NCBI GenBank assembly: GCA_965370805.1
Contig: CBDUVZ010000008.1
Coordinates: 1 to 46,206, forward strand
Direction of reading: 5' to 3'
Length of the DNA stretch: 46,206 nt
DNA from: CBDUVZ01 sp965370805
Lineage (GTDB): Bacteria > Hydrothermota > Tepidihabitantia > Tepidihabitantales > Tepidihabitantaceae
Below, one piece after another: positions 6,901 through 16,018 of this stretch. A model generated the notes under the pieces. That model saw only the letters and a list, made by a program, of their open reading frames with translations, ran no database searches and had not been told where the DNA came from. The stretch's first letter is position 1; each line of letters starts with the position of its first letter. Both the position numbers and the translations under genes were made by a program.

Positions 6901-8520
6901 TTGGCAACCGGTAGCGCTTTCGGGAATTTGTTCGGCGGCGGCGGCAAGGGAACTCTCTGTATCGACATAGGTTCCAATTCGGTGAAGTTCGTCAAGATGG
7001 AGGGCGGGCGCGTTGTCGACTTCGGTCTCAAGGAGATCGGCGAGGCATTCGATGTGCCGTCAATCCTGCGTGAACTGATCAAGGACTACAAGCCGGGCGA
7101 GGTTTTCAGCTTCGTTTCCGGTCCGTCGGTCAGTGTGCGGCAGGCGCCATTCCCGAAGATGAATCGCCGGGAACTGAAGGATGCCATTCTGCTGCGGCTG
7201 GAGAAGTACTCTCCATTCACGCTGGACGAGGCGGTTCTTGACTTCAAGACTCTTGGTCCGATGCGCGAAGCAGGAGCCATCAAGGACAATGTCATGGTGG
7301 TGGCCGCCAGGAAGGACGTGGTTTCAGACCACATCTCGACGCTGAAGAAGGCCGGGCTCGAGCCCACTGCTATCAGCGTCATTCCTTTTGCACTGCAGGC
7401 GGCAGTCAAGAAGTTCGGCAAGGTCCGTCCGGACGAGACAATCTGCCTGTTGGACATCGGGGCGGAGTTCACCGATATCGTCTTCATGAAGGGCGAGAGA
7501 CTCGACCTGGCGCGGACGATCACTACTGCAGGTAACGCTATCACTGAGGCGATGACTGTTGCTATTACCACCGAAGAGGGCCAGTTGGCGCTGGATGCCT
7601 ACGATGCCGAGAACCTGAAGCGTCAGTACGGCATCCCACCGGAGGATAGCGGAGAAAAGCTGTCTTCCGGTATCCTGGTCAGAAGGCTGGCTACCCTTCA
7701 GCGGCCCGCACTCGAGCGTTTCGTGGCGGAGATAAACCGGTCAATCGACTACTACCGGCGGGAATTCGGCGAGTCGAAGATAGACCGGCTGTTCATCTGC
7801 GGCGGCACCGCGGCAATGGTCGGGTTGAAGGAGTACATCCAGACCAATCTGGGCATTCCCACTGAGGTCTTCGACCCGTTCAAGGACTTCAGTTTGTACA
7901 AGAAGGATACCAAGCCTGAGGAAGCAATCGGCTACCGGCTGGTGACAGCTCTGGGTCTTTCCTACGACCATGCTTCCGTGGATCTCTTGCCGGGAGAGAT
8001 GAAGACCGGGAAGTTCCAGGGGCGTGATCTCCGGCTGGTGACCATCATCGGGATACTGTGGGTTGCCCTGCTGGTTGTGGTCTACATTGTGCTCGCAGGA
8101 TGGTCGCAGGCCTCGGCAAGTCAGGCCGTCAGGCTCAGCAAGGAGTTGAAGGCAACCGAGGAAGCCAACAAGGAGTACTTTCAACTGGAGGATGAAGTCA
8201 GGGAGCTCGAAGCCAAGCAGAGGAGTCTCAGGGATGTCGTTGGCGAGAGACAGTTGACCGTACCCCTGATGGCGCATCTTACCAGGATCGTACCCTCGAA
8301 CATCCAGCTTAACGGTCTTGCGTTGAGCGGCCAGCAGGAAGTCAAGATAACAGGTGTTGTTTCCGGTGAGCCATTCCTGCTTGATGTTGACCTCTCGCAG
8401 TTTATGATCGACCTGGAAACGAGTCCTCATTTCAAGCGTGTGCAACTGATCTCCAAGAGCCGGACTTCCCTGCAGGGAGAGACGGTTCTTGACTTCGAGA
8501 TCCAGTGCGGAACGGAGTAG
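6901..8520 (+). CDS. pilM: Type IV pilus assembly protein, PilM-PilN fusion
   Basis: This 539-aa protein fuses two pilus alignment-complex components. Residues about 17-350 form a PilM actin-like ATPase: phosphate-1 motif DIGSNSVK (about 21-28), second motif LLDIGAEFTD (about 184) and ICGGTAAMVGL (about 300). Residues about 380-401 are a membrane helix preceded by DLLPGEMK, the usual PilN start. A coiled coil (about 405-450) and the PilN ferredoxin-like domain follow. PilM and PilN are normally separate, with PilM cytoplasmic and binding the PilN N-terminus. The start is TTG at 6901, chosen for the RBS AAGGAGG 5-11 nt before it. PilO follows after 3 nt. Confidence 0.92.
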   Translation: MATGSAFGNLFGGGGKGTLCIDIGSNSVKFVKMEGGRVVDFGLKEIGEAFDVPSILRELIKDYKPGEVFSFVSGPSVSVRQAPFPKMNRRELKDAILLRLEKYSPFTLDEAVLDFKTLGPMREAGAIKDNVMVVAARKDVVSDHISTLKKAGLEPTAISVIPFALQAAVKKFGKVRPDETICLLDIGAEFTDIVFMKGERLDLARTITTAGNAITEAMTVAITTEEGQLALDAYDAENLKRQYGIPPEDSGEKLSSGILVRRLATLQRPALERFVAEINRSIDYYRREFGESKIDRLFICGGTAAMVGLKEYIQTNLGIPTEVFDPFKDFSLYKKDTKPEEAIGYRLVTALGLSYDHASVDLLPGEMKTGKFQGRDLRLVTIIGILWVALLVVVYIVLAGWSQASASQAVRLSKELKATEEANKEYFQLEDEVRELEAKQRSLRDVVGERQLTVPLMAHLTRIVPSNIQLNGLALSGQQEVKITGVVSGEPFLLDVDLSQFMIDLETSPHFKRVQLISKSRTSLQGETVLDFEIQCGTE

Positions 8521-8523
8521 ACC

Positions 8524-9099
8524 ATGGCACTACTGGAACGTAAGGTTCTGTTGATCGGTCTGGCCGTCTGCATCCTGCTGGGCGTTTTTGCCTGGTTCGT
8601 ATTGTATCAGCCGAGATTCCAGTCACAGAAGCTCAGCGCCGCAGAAGTCGCCAAGCTGAGCAAGGAACTTGATGAGACACGGGAGCGGGTCAAGGGTATC
8701 GGGCGTCTGCGGCGGCAGGTGGCCGAGTTGCAGACGGCAAACGCCGCTTTTGCGGCACGGGTCGTGCCCCGCTCTGAAATGCTGACCATGCTGCGGCGTC
8801 TCGCCACGCAGGCTGGGGACTATCGCATTCGCTTCCTGGAGATATCGCCGCCGGGACTGGACACCTTGCTCCAGCAGGAGAGTTCCTCTAGTCCCCTGCG
8901 GGGTGTGCCATTCTACATAACGGTACAGGGCCGCTATATCGATGTCGGGCGCTACGTCGAGAGCCTGGATCGTTTCCCGTATTTCGTCAGAGTTCCTGAC
9001 TTCGAGGTGAACGCCCGGGAAGACATCCGTCCGGAGGTTGAGATCAAGCTGCTTGTCAATCTCTACACTTCGAGTTTGGCCGGCGGAGAGCAACTGTGA
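8524..9099 (+). CDS. pilO: Type IV pilus assembly protein PilO
   Basis: This 191-aa inner-membrane protein has one TM helix (about residues 8-28), a periplasmic coiled coil (about 38-75) and a C-terminal ferredoxin-like domain with VPFYITVQGRYIDVGRYVESL, the PilO/GspM hallmark. PilO pairs with PilN and links the cytoplasmic PilM to the secretin through PilP. It lies directly after the PilM-PilN gene and overlaps the next start by 4 bp (GTGA), consistent with an operon. Confidence 0.88.
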   Translation: MALLERKVLLIGLAVCILLGVFAWFVLYQPRFQSQKLSAAEVAKLSKELDETRERVKGIGRLRRQVAELQTANAAFAARVVPRSEMLTMLRRLATQAGDYRIRFLEISPPGLDTLLQQESSSSPLRGVPFYITVQGRYIDVGRYVESLDRFPYFVRVPDFEVNAREDIRPEVEIKLLVNLYTSSLAGGEQL

Positions 9100-9647
9100 G
9101 AAGAATCGTACTCATCGGGGCCCTTGTCGTCGTGCTCGGGGTCGCCGGCTACTTCTTGTTGCGTCCGAAGAACTCTGCCTCGGGTGTCAAGACCGCATCG
9201 GCCGACACCGGCAAGAAGAAAGGGAGAAGAACCGGAAAGACCGCCGGGCGCATCAAGCCCAAGAGCAAGGCGGAGTTGAAGGCTGAGCGGAAGCAGCGAC
9301 GCAAGGAGGAACGGAAGCGAAGAAAGGAAGAGAGACGCCGCGAGCGGGATAAACGGCGGCGACTCAGACGCGCCGGCCGCAAGAGTAGCAAGCGCGGTAG
9401 CAAGCGTCGCGGCAGCAAGGGACGTAGCTACGTGGTGAGGGCGATTGTTTCACTGGGTGAGGACAGCTATGCGCTGGTTGACAGCCGCCGCGTGACTGTC
9501 GGCGATGTCGTGATGGGTCGGCGGATTGTGGCGATTCACCCGGACCACGTCGAAATCGAGGCTTTTGGCAAGCGGAGTTCGGTCCGGGTCGGCGAGAGCT
9601 TGATGCCTTTGACGTACAGCTCGAAACGGCGGAGGCGACGTGGCTAG
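9096..9647 (+). CDS. PilP/GspC-like protein with extremely basic linker
   Basis: This 183-aa protein has an N-terminal membrane anchor (about residues 3-21). A linker of about 75 residues made almost only of Lys, Arg, Glu, Ser and Gly follows (about 40-110). A small beta domain ends the protein (about 113-165: SYVVRAIVSLGEDSYALVDS, then VTVGDVVMGRRIVAIHPD), resembling the PilP/GspC homology region that docks on the secretin. It is the first of two such proteins in tandem; the second is at 9689. The basic linker would lie in the periplasm and may contact peptidoglycan or lipopolysaccharide. The start is GTG, overlapping the pilO stop. Confidence 0.7.
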   Translation: MRRIVLIGALVVVLGVAGYFLLRPKNSASGVKTASADTGKKKGRRTGKTAGRIKPKSKAELKAERKQRRKEERKRRKEERRRERDKRRRLRRAGRKSSKRGSKRRGSKGRSYVVRAIVSLGEDSYALVDSRRVTVGDVVMGRRIVAIHPDHVEIEAFGKRSSVRVGESLMPLTYSSKRRRRRG

Positions 9648-9688
9648 TCGGAGGTCGCTGTGACTGCTTCAATGAAGAAAGGAGCATT

Positions 9689-10177
9689 TTGAGACAACGG
9701 ATTCTGACTGTTCTGGGTGTTGCTGTTGCATTACTCGCGCTGTACACCATTGCCTTCAGGGCACGGCCGACCAATCGCTGGACGTCGGTAGCGCAGGGTA
9801 GCATCGGGGCAGGCCGGCTGCCGGTTGCAGTAGCTACTCAGGCGGCCGGCTCTGCCGGTGGTGAAGTCGAGATAGAGTCAACTGCAGCCAAGGCGGCCGG
9901 TCGTACTGCGGAGAGCGACAGCTCGGCCACTGAGGAGAAGCGACCCGAGACGTGGGGAAGCGATCCTTTTGTGCGCGACTGGATCATGATCAATGAGCTG
10001 GCGGAGATGAATCTGAATGCCATCACGATTGGCGGCGACAAGGCCTACGCGTTGATCAACGATCAGATTCTGGAAGTAGGTGACAAGATCAGCGGCAAGC
10101 GGATCGTCCTGATCGAAGAGGAAAAGGTTGTCTTCGAACAGGGCGGAAGAACCTTTGACCTGCTACTGGGGGAGTAA
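9689..10177 (+). CDS. PilP-like pilus assembly protein
   Basis: This 162-aa protein has an N-terminal membrane segment (about residues 5-24), a Gly/Ala/Ser-rich linker, the motif WGSDPFVRDW (PilP proteins carry a GRDPF-type motif at this place) and a C-terminal beta domain: AITIGGDKAYALINDQIL, then VGDKISGKRIVLIEEEKVVF. PilP joins the PilN/PilO complex to the secretin. The start is TTG at 9689, supported by the RBS AAAGGAG. It ends 4 nt before the pilQ start. Confidence 0.78.
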   Translation: MRQRILTVLGVAVALLALYTIAFRARPTNRWTSVAQGSIGAGRLPVAVATQAAGSAGGEVEIESTAAKAAGRTAESDSSATEEKRPETWGSDPFVRDWIMINELAEMNLNAITIGGDKAYALINDQILEVGDKISGKRIVLIEEEKVVFEQGGRTFDLLLGE

Positions 10178-10181
10178 TCCT

Positions 10182-11768
10182 ATGAAGAAGCTAACAGTTG
10201 TGTTCATACTGGTCCTCGGGCTGGCGTCCTTTGTTGCTGCCGACGAACAGGTTGGTATCGTCGATGTCGCAGTCGACAAGCTGCTGGAGGGAGTTCGAGT
10301 GACGGTCGCGTGCGACGGAGAAGCTGACGTCAGTTCGTTCATGTCGGCGCAGCCACCGGCGATAGTCCTGGATTTCATGAACGCAGTCAACAGGATGGAC
10401 TGTGAGCGGATTGGCTCGGAGTTCTATCCCGTCTCAGCAGTCACAATCGAGCCGAGTGAAGCTACCGGTGGTGTTAGAATCGCGGTCAGGCTCCGTGAGC
10501 TCGTCGACCACCGAGTAACCCGGGAGAACGGATTGGTCAGTATCGATCTTGGCGGCACGCCGTTGTCCCGGCCGCTGGCACCGATGCCCGGGGATGCTTT
10601 TGCCGGCAAACGACTGACGCTCTACGTCAAGGATGCCAACATCACGGACGTCGTCCGGATGATAGCCAGCCAGTTCGACCTGAATCTGCTGGTTACTCAG
10701 GACGTGAAGTCGGTCGTCACAGTCCGTCTGGACGATGTGCCGCTCCGGGCAGGTTTTGAAGCACTGCTCAAGGCCGGGCTCTGCAACATGGTGGAGGAGG
10801 ACAACGGTATCATTGTTGTGAAGCCCATCAAGAAGGACCTCTATGGTGAAACCCGAACGAGGGTGTTCATTCTGGACTACGTCGAGGCTGCTGACATGGT
10901 CAATGCAGTCAAGAAAATACTTACCTCCAAGGGCACTGTTGAGGAGAACTACCGCCGGGTCGGCGAAGGCAGTGGTTCCCAGCGGACGAGCGTGCTGGTG
11001 GTCACCGATGTCCCTCAGGGGCTCAGTCAGGTGGCGCAGTTTGTCGCGGAGCTCGACCGGCCGGTTCCGCAGATCGCAATCGACGCGAAGTTCATTGAAA
11101 CGACCCGTTCTTCCGAGGATCGCTATGGTATCGAGTGGGTCATCAGAGCCACGGCCAGCAGTGGCGGGTTCGACCCGGACAAGGACTTCGCAATCCCGAT
11201 TACCTTCGACGAGATGCTTCTGGGCAAGATAACCCTTGACCAGATGCAGGCCACGCTGGAGATAATGGCTACCAGGGGCAATTCGCGCGTTCTGGCCAAC
11301 CCGCGGACGCTTACCCTTGACAACCAGACAGCCAAGGTCAGTATGGGAATCCAGGTGCCGCTCCGCGTTATCAACAAAGATCCTCAGACCGGCGAGATAA
11401 CCTACACGTGGGACAAAGAAGACATCCCGATTTCGCTCGAAGTGACCCCGCACGTCACGGCCGACGGGCTGATTACAATGCATGTCGAGACCGTTGTCAA
11501 GGCGATAACCGGCTGGGTTGGCGGGGCGGATGACCAGCAGCCGATTGTGGCCGAACGCAAGGCCGAGACCCAGATAACAGTGGCTGACGGTGAGGTTGCG
11601 GTGATTGGTGGTCTGGTCAAGGAAGAGGAAACCAACACCGTCACCAAGATCCCTCTGCTGGGGGATATCCCCGTGCTTGGTCATCTCTTCAAGAAGACCG
11701 TCACGCGGCGGGAGACAAACGACCTGATGATATTCATCATCCCGCATGTGATGTCGGCGGAGGGCTAG
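10182..11768 (+). CDS. pilQ: Type IV pilus / type II secretin PilQ
   Basis: This 528-aa outer-membrane channel starts at ATG 10182, giving a clear signal peptide (MKKLTVVFILVLGLASFVAA). An AMIN-like beta domain follows (about 22-125), then a short secretin N0 domain (NITDVVRMIASQFDLNLLV, about 150). Next is an N1 domain (RVFILDYVEAADMVNAVKKI, about 228) and the secretin core, about residues 296-525. The core contains VLANPRTLTLDNQTAKV, VPLRV and the terminal signature IPLLGDIPVLGHLFK. A single N1 domain is typical of short PilQ. It lies between PilP-like genes and pilT. Confidence 0.95.
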   Translation: MKKLTVVFILVLGLASFVAADEQVGIVDVAVDKLLEGVRVTVACDGEADVSSFMSAQPPAIVLDFMNAVNRMDCERIGSEFYPVSAVTIEPSEATGGVRIAVRLRELVDHRVTRENGLVSIDLGGTPLSRPLAPMPGDAFAGKRLTLYVKDANITDVVRMIASQFDLNLLVTQDVKSVVTVRLDDVPLRAGFEALLKAGLCNMVEEDNGIIVVKPIKKDLYGETRTRVFILDYVEAADMVNAVKKILTSKGTVEENYRRVGEGSGSQRTSVLVVTDVPQGLSQVAQFVAELDRPVPQIAIDAKFIETTRSSEDRYGIEWVIRATASSGGFDPDKDFAIPITFDEMLLGKITLDQMQATLEIMATRGNSRVLANPRTLTLDNQTAKVSMGIQVPLRVINKDPQTGEITYTWDKEDIPISLEVTPHVTADGLITMHVETVVKAITGWVGGADDQQPIVAERKAETQITVADGEVAVIGGLVKEEETNTVTKIPLLGDIPVLGHLFKKTVTRRETNDLMIFIIPHVMSAEG

Positions 11769-11788
11769 AGAGTGATTCATCCTCGAGC

Positions 11789-12916
11789 ATGGATATCGAT
11801 GAACTGCTCCGGTACGCTGCCAAGTATGGAGCGTCTGATCTTCACATAACGGTCGGCAATCCGCCCATTATTCGGGTCAATGGGCGGTTGAAGAAGATTC
11901 CTGGACCAGCGCTTGCGCGAGATGACGCGGAAGCGCTGGTCTATTCCATACTGACCGACGAGCAGCGCACCGCAGTCGAGCGGAAACGGGAACTGGATCT
12001 CTCCTACACGTGGGGAACCGCGACTGATGGTTCGCCCGGGGACGTCCGCTTGGAATACGTAACACCTGAGCGCATTCGAGCTCGGGTCAACGTCTTCCTG
12101 GACCTTGCCGGTGTTGGCGGTGCGTTCCGGATAATCCCGGCCCGGATTCGGCCCCTTGATGAGTTGCCGGCGCCGGAGTCGGTGACCGAGTTGACCCGCT
12201 GTCGCTCAGGTCTGGTCCTGGTCACCGGCCCAACCGGCTGCGGCAAGTCTACCACGCTTGCGAGTATGGTCGACCGCATCGATCAGGAGCGGTCGATGCG
12301 GATCATAACTGTTGAGGATCCGATTGAGTACATTTTCTCGGGATTGAATTGCCTGGTCAGCCAACGGGAGATAGGGACCCACTCGCAGTCTTTTGCGGCC
12401 GCGCTCAGGGCTTGTCTCAGGGAAGACCCGGACGTGATACTGGTAGGAGAGATGCGCGACTTGGAGACGATCCGGCTGGCCCTGACTGCGGCCGAGACCG
12501 GCCATCTTGTGTTATCCACACTCCACACGAACAGCGTGGCCCAGACAGTTGATCGAGTGATTGACGTTTTCCCGGCAGACCAGCATGAGTACGTCCGGCA
12601 GATACTTGCCAATGTCATACGAGGCATAGTCTCGCAGACGCTGGTTCCACGCAAGGATGGTCGAGGGCGGGTCGCAGCAATGGAAGTCCTTGTTGCCACG
12701 CCGGCGGTGCGGAATATGATCCGAGAGAGCAAATCCCATCAGGTGTCTTCCTTGGTCCAGACCGGATTTGAGCACGGGATGCAGACTCTGGATCAATGCC
12801 TTGCGAGCCTCGAACGGAATGGGATCGTTTCTCACGAGGTAGCATACTCTGCTGCAAGGGACAAGAAGTTGTTCGTGTCACCCGAGGAACAGACACCGCC
12901 GCAGGAAGGGCTGTGA
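11789..12916 (+). CDS. pilT: Type IV pilus retraction-type ATPase PilT
   Basis: This 375-aa hexameric ATPase has an N-terminal PAS-like domain (LLRYAAKYGASDLHITVGNPP), Walker A GPTGCGKST (about 146-154), Asp box VEDPIEY, Walker B DPDVILVGEMRD and His box AAETGHLVLSTLHTN. These are the standard PilT/GspE-family motifs. Length and the N-terminal form match PilT rather than PilB, and no tetracysteine zinc site is present. An insertion GTATDGSPGDVRLEYVTPER (about 73-92) in the N-terminal domain is longer than usual. No SD is obvious. It overlaps the start of pilD by 4 bp. Confidence 0.93.
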   Translation: MDIDELLRYAAKYGASDLHITVGNPPIIRVNGRLKKIPGPALARDDAEALVYSILTDEQRTAVERKRELDLSYTWGTATDGSPGDVRLEYVTPERIRARVNVFLDLAGVGGAFRIIPARIRPLDELPAPESVTELTRCRSGLVLVTGPTGCGKSTTLASMVDRIDQERSMRIITVEDPIEYIFSGLNCLVSQREIGTHSQSFAAALRACLREDPDVILVGEMRDLETIRLALTAAETGHLVLSTLHTNSVAQTVDRVIDVFPADQHEYVRQILANVIRGIVSQTLVPRKDGRGRVAAMEVLVATPAVRNMIRESKSHQVSSLVQTGFEHGMQTLDQCLASLERNGIVSHEVAYSAARDKKLFVSPEEQTPPQEGL

Positions 12917-13704
12917 TCTGGTTTCTCCTTGTGCTGCTTGGATTGTCACTGGGCAGTTTCTTCAATGTATGCATCCACCGGATTCCGCGTGGTGAGTCGA
13001 TAGCGACACCTCCTTCTCACTGTCCGCATTGCGGGAAACGGATACGGGCCTGCGACAACATACCGGTCCTGAGCTACATCCTGTTGCGTGGACGTTGCCG
13101 GTCCTGCCGGCGGCCTATTTCACCCCGGTATATGGCCGTCGAGGTGGCAACTGCTTTGCTTTTCGTTGTTGTGTTTGCGCAGTTTGGATTCACCTGGTCA
13201 TCCCTCAATGCACTGGTGTTCGTCTGCATGCTCGTCGTCATGGCCTTGATCGACCTTGAGCACCGGATTATTCCATTCCGGCTGAGTGTTCCCGGGCTGG
13301 TGTTGGGTCTCGCCGGTAGTTTGCTTCCTCCCGGGCGGCTGACCGACGCCCTGATCGGTGCCGCAGTTGGCGCGGCCTTCATCTGTCTTGCCTGGCTGCT
13401 ATGGCGCTACGTGCTGTTTTCCGTATTCCGCCGCTTCGGTATCGACCAGCGTGAGGGAATGGGAGGTGGAGACTTGCCCTTTGCAGCGATGATTGGTGCG
13501 TTTCTTGGTTGGCGAAGTCTGGTAGTCGCGTTGTTCGCGGGCGTCATCGCTGGCGTGATCGTTGGTCTGATTCTACGTTGGGCGGGCAGGACGAAGGGTG
13601 GTCAGCAGATACCGTTCGGACCGTTTCTTGCCATCGGTGCGCTCGTGGGGCTGTTCTTCGGTTCAGTTGTCTTTGGCTGGTACGTTGATTCTATTCTTCA
13701 CTGA
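12913..13704 (+). CDS. pilD: Prepilin peptidase / N-methyltransferase PilD
   Basis: This 263-aa polytopic membrane protein starts at GTG 12913, overlapping the pilT stop (GTGA). It carries the zinc-binding tetracysteine loop CPHC ... CRSC, typical of bifunctional peptidase/methyltransferases. It also has both aspartyl protease sites of the family: ALIDLEHRIIP and the GGGD motif in MGGGDLPFAAMIGAFLGW. It should cleave the five prepilin-like proteins at 335-6879 before Phe/Trp/Val and methylate the new N-terminus. It closes the pilus operon, and a hairpin at 13808 follows. Confidence 0.95.
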   Translation: MIWFLLVLLGLSLGSFFNVCIHRIPRGESIATPPSHCPHCGKRIRACDNIPVLSYILLRGRCRSCRRPISPRYMAVEVATALLFVVVFAQFGFTWSSLNALVFVCMLVVMALIDLEHRIIPFRLSVPGLVLGLAGSLLPPGRLTDALIGAAVGAAFICLAWLLWRYVLFSVFRRFGIDQREGMGGGDLPFAAMIGAFLGWRSLVVALFAGVIAGVIVGLILRWAGRTKGGQQIPFGPFLAIGALVGLFFGSVVFGWYVDSILH

Positions 13705-13807
13705 CAAGTAGTGGCTCCGTGCCACGGCAATCGGTAGCTCTCACCGGGACATAGGGTTTGAGTGCAGCGCCGGGCCAGCGTAAGACTGTGGCTTGCCGTT
13801 TCTATGC

Positions 13808-13840
13808 AAGAGGGGAGAGGCCATTAGCCTCTCCCCTCTT
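13808..13840. terminator. Bidirectional hairpin between convergent genes
   Basis: A perfect 14-bp stem (13808-13821 with 13827-13840, loop CATTA) lies between pilD (plus) and the OmpA-like gene (minus). A and T ends flank the stem on both strands, but no long T-run follows, so it fits a shared, weakly classical terminator. Confidence 0.7.
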
Positions 13841-13857
13841 GCTGATTCCTCTGTGAC

Positions 13858-15789
13858 TTACTTGAGGATAACGAAGTCGACGCGGCGGTTCAACTGGCGT
13901 CCTTCGTCGGTATCGTTGGGAGCAATCGGATTGCTTTCCCCGTAGCCCTTGGCTGCCAAGCGCTTCGCGTCGATGCCGCCGTACTGGACCAGGAAGTTGA
14001 CGACTGCATAGGCGCGCTTCTCAGAGAGCTTCTGGTTGCTTTCATCAGACCCGATGGAGCAGGTGTGTCCCTGAATCTCAACCCGGATGTCGGGGTTGTC
14101 CTTCATTATCTGGGCTGCTTCGGTCAGGGCCGGGTAGGATTCGGTTCTCAGCTTGGACTTGCCGAGCTCGAAGTAGACTCCTTTGAGTGTCAGGACCATA
14201 CCCTTGCTGACCATCTCGTAGATGCGATTTGTGGTATCGCCTTTGTTGATGGCGAAAGCATCCGTCTGCGGCAGGTAGCCCCAGGATTCGACTTTGACCT
14301 CAAACGAACCGACCGGCAGTTCAAGCGCGAACTTACCGGTGGCCGAGTCGGGGCGGATGCTAGGCCGCTGCTTCTCAATGAAGCTGATGGTTGCCGGGAC
14401 TCCTTCGCCGGTTTTCTTGTCCACGACCTTGCCAGTGAACAGGCCCTTCATGTCAAGCGAAGCAAGACCGATGTTGAGTTTGGTGAGTTCACCGTCCTCT
14501 ACTTCGGCTACGCGTTCTTCCGTGAAGTAGCCCTTTTTCTCGACTACGACGCTGACGAGTCCCGCCGGTACGTTGTCGGCCCGGAAGAACCCGGTTACAG
14601 AATTGGATGCTACCGGCTCGACGCCGGTACCAGTGAAGCTGATTTCGGCTTCGAGTGGCTTGCCGCTGTAGGTATCGTAGGTGCGACCGGCAACGGTGCC
14701 ATAGGGCACGAGCGGTTTGAGTTTGAATGTGTGAGTCGCGAACCCCCGGTCGCTGATGACCATCGGCACGGCTTCGGGGATGTAGCCTTCCTTTGATGCC
14801 TGGACAACTGCCACGCCGACCGGAGCTTTCTGCATGAAGAAAACGCCAGTGCCGGGATCGGTCATGAGCGGTCGGATGCGTTGGTTGACGAAGATGATTT
14901 CGGCCTCAAGCGGCAGGCCACTTCGGGCGTCTTCCACTTTGCCTGCCAGACGTCCCCACGGTTTCGGCTTGGGCTTCGGGAACGGTGATACGAAACTGAA
15001 CCCGAGGATGGCCTCGTAGTCCGGTACCGAGTCGGTGACGGCGATTTCAACACCGCCGTTGATGTGGAAGTACGGTATCCGGATTCTGACACCCGGTGAC
15101 ACGCGGGCGCGAGGCGTGTAGCCGTCGCCGAGGAACGCCTTGAATTCCTGGTCTTTCGGTATCTCGGACGTTGCTTCGACGAAGACGTCGATGGCGTCGG
15201 AACTGAACTCGATGCCGGTCCCCAGGAATTTCGCGCCGCTGTCATCAAGACTCTGTCCGTAGTTGAACATCAGGGTGGGTAGCGTTTTGTACAAGTCGGC
15301 GAATCGGAACGCCCCGATTGCCCGCCAGGACTTGCCGTTGTTCCCCAGGCTGTCCATGAACCCATATTCCTTCTGGAAGTAGTACTCACCGCGAGCCATG
15401 GTCCAGTGTCCGCTGCCCGCGAGCTTCAGGACCGGCAGGAACGACAGTGACAACTTGGCGCCGAGCGTCTGGCCTTGCCAGTCGTAGTAGAGCCGGGTCG
15501 GGCCGGTCTTGAACTCGGCCACCCCGATCAGGCTGCCGAATACCTCAATGAACGGCACCGGTGCGTAGCTTAGTTCCATGCCGAAGAGAGGGCCCCTCCA
15601 GATGGAGCTGTCGCCGGTGAAAGCTTCCCGGTTGAACATCCAGCGGTTCGCGAAGACTAGCGCGCCATCTTCCTCAACCCGGGCGTCCTGAACACGCCAG
15701 AGGCCGCGGCCGCCACCGAGGGCGGGGTCAGCTGGGGCAACCGAGACGGCAAGCGCCGTCAGAAGCACCAGTACGGTTAGTTTCTGCAC
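13858..15789 (-). CDS. OmpA-family protein with carboxypeptidase-regulatory-like repeats (paralog 1)
   Basis: This 643-aa envelope protein starts at GTG 15789 with RBS AAGGAGG. It has a signal peptide (about 1-20), a beta-rich region likely forming an outer-membrane barrel (about 25-270), and three carboxypeptidase-regulatory-like repeats of about 70 residues. Each repeat starts G-x-x-x-GK-V-x-D/K and ends with a K/E-GY motif (about 278-345, 354-420, 430-500). A C-terminal OmpA domain follows (about 530-643). In that domain the peptidoglycan-binding Asp of the GHTD motif is Cys (GHTCSIGS, residue 577), while the partner Arg 592 is kept. Its paralog at 16019 keeps Asp. It has its own promoter at 15909. 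Confidence 0.88.
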   Translation of the reverse strand: MQKLTVLVLLTALAVSVAPADPALGGGRGLWRVQDARVEEDGALVFANRWMFNREAFTGDSSIWRGPLFGMELSYAPVPFIEVFGSLIGVAEFKTGPTRLYYDWQGQTLGAKLSLSFLPVLKLAGSGHWTMARGEYYFQKEYGFMDSLGNNGKSWRAIGAFRFADLYKTLPTLMFNYGQSLDDSGAKFLGTGIEFSSDAIDVFVEATSEIPKDQEFKAFLGDGYTPRARVSPGVRIRIPYFHINGGVEIAVTDSVPDYEAILGFSFVSPFPKPKPKPWGRLAGKVEDARSGLPLEAEIIFVNQRIRPLMTDPGTGVFFMQKAPVGVAVVQASKEGYIPEAVPMVISDRGFATHTFKLKPLVPYGTVAGRTYDTYSGKPLEAEISFTGTGVEPVASNSVTGFFRADNVPAGLVSVVVEKKGYFTEERVAEVEDGELTKLNIGLASLDMKGLFTGKVVDKKTGEGVPATISFIEKQRPSIRPDSATGKFALELPVGSFEVKVESWGYLPQTDAFAINKGDTTNRIYEMVSKGMVLTLKGVYFELGKSKLRTESYPALTEAAQIMKDNPDIRVEIQGHTCSIGSDESNQKLSEKRAYAVVNFLVQYGGIDAKRLAAKGYGESNPIAPNDTDEGRQLNRRVDFVILK

Positions 15790-15908
15790 CTTTCCTCCTT
15801 TGCTATGGTACCATCCATACCTTCCGCCCGGTGTACGGGATTCACTGCAGCACGCAATCCAGTCCCGAACCGATCGGAAGGGACTCTTTCAAGCCCGTTT
15901 CTAAGCAA

Positions 15909-15936
15909 AGTCTAGGCTGGGCCTTTTATGTGTCAA
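15909..15936 (-). promoter_or_regulatory. Promoter of OmpA-like paralog 1
   Basis: On the minus strand, TTGACA (15931-15936) and TAGACT (15909-15914) are 16 bp apart. The predicted +1 is about 15902, giving a leader of about 112 nt before the GTG at 15789, with an ordinary SD. Confidence 0.65.
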
Positions 15937-15971
15937 GGCGTGCTGTTTGGTTTTGGGTCGCAAAGAGAGAC

Positions 15972-15995
15972 GGGGGGAGACGCTAGTCTCCCCCG
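15972..15995 (-). terminator. Hairpin after OmpA-like paralog 2
   Basis: A 9-bp G+C-rich stem (15973-15981 with 15986-15994, tetraloop GCTA) lies just beyond the stop of the minus-strand gene that ends at 16019. On the minus strand it is followed by TCTCTCTTT, a modest T-rich tail. Confidence 0.6.
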
Positions 15996-16018
15996 CGATG
16001 GTCCGGTTCGAACAGGGC

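Noticed and set aside
10434..11780. A 448-codon open frame on the minus strand opposite pilQ
   Set aside because: It is antisense to a clear secretin with all family motifs; the translation is Arg/His-rich with no recognisable domain, a shadow of G+C-rich codon use.
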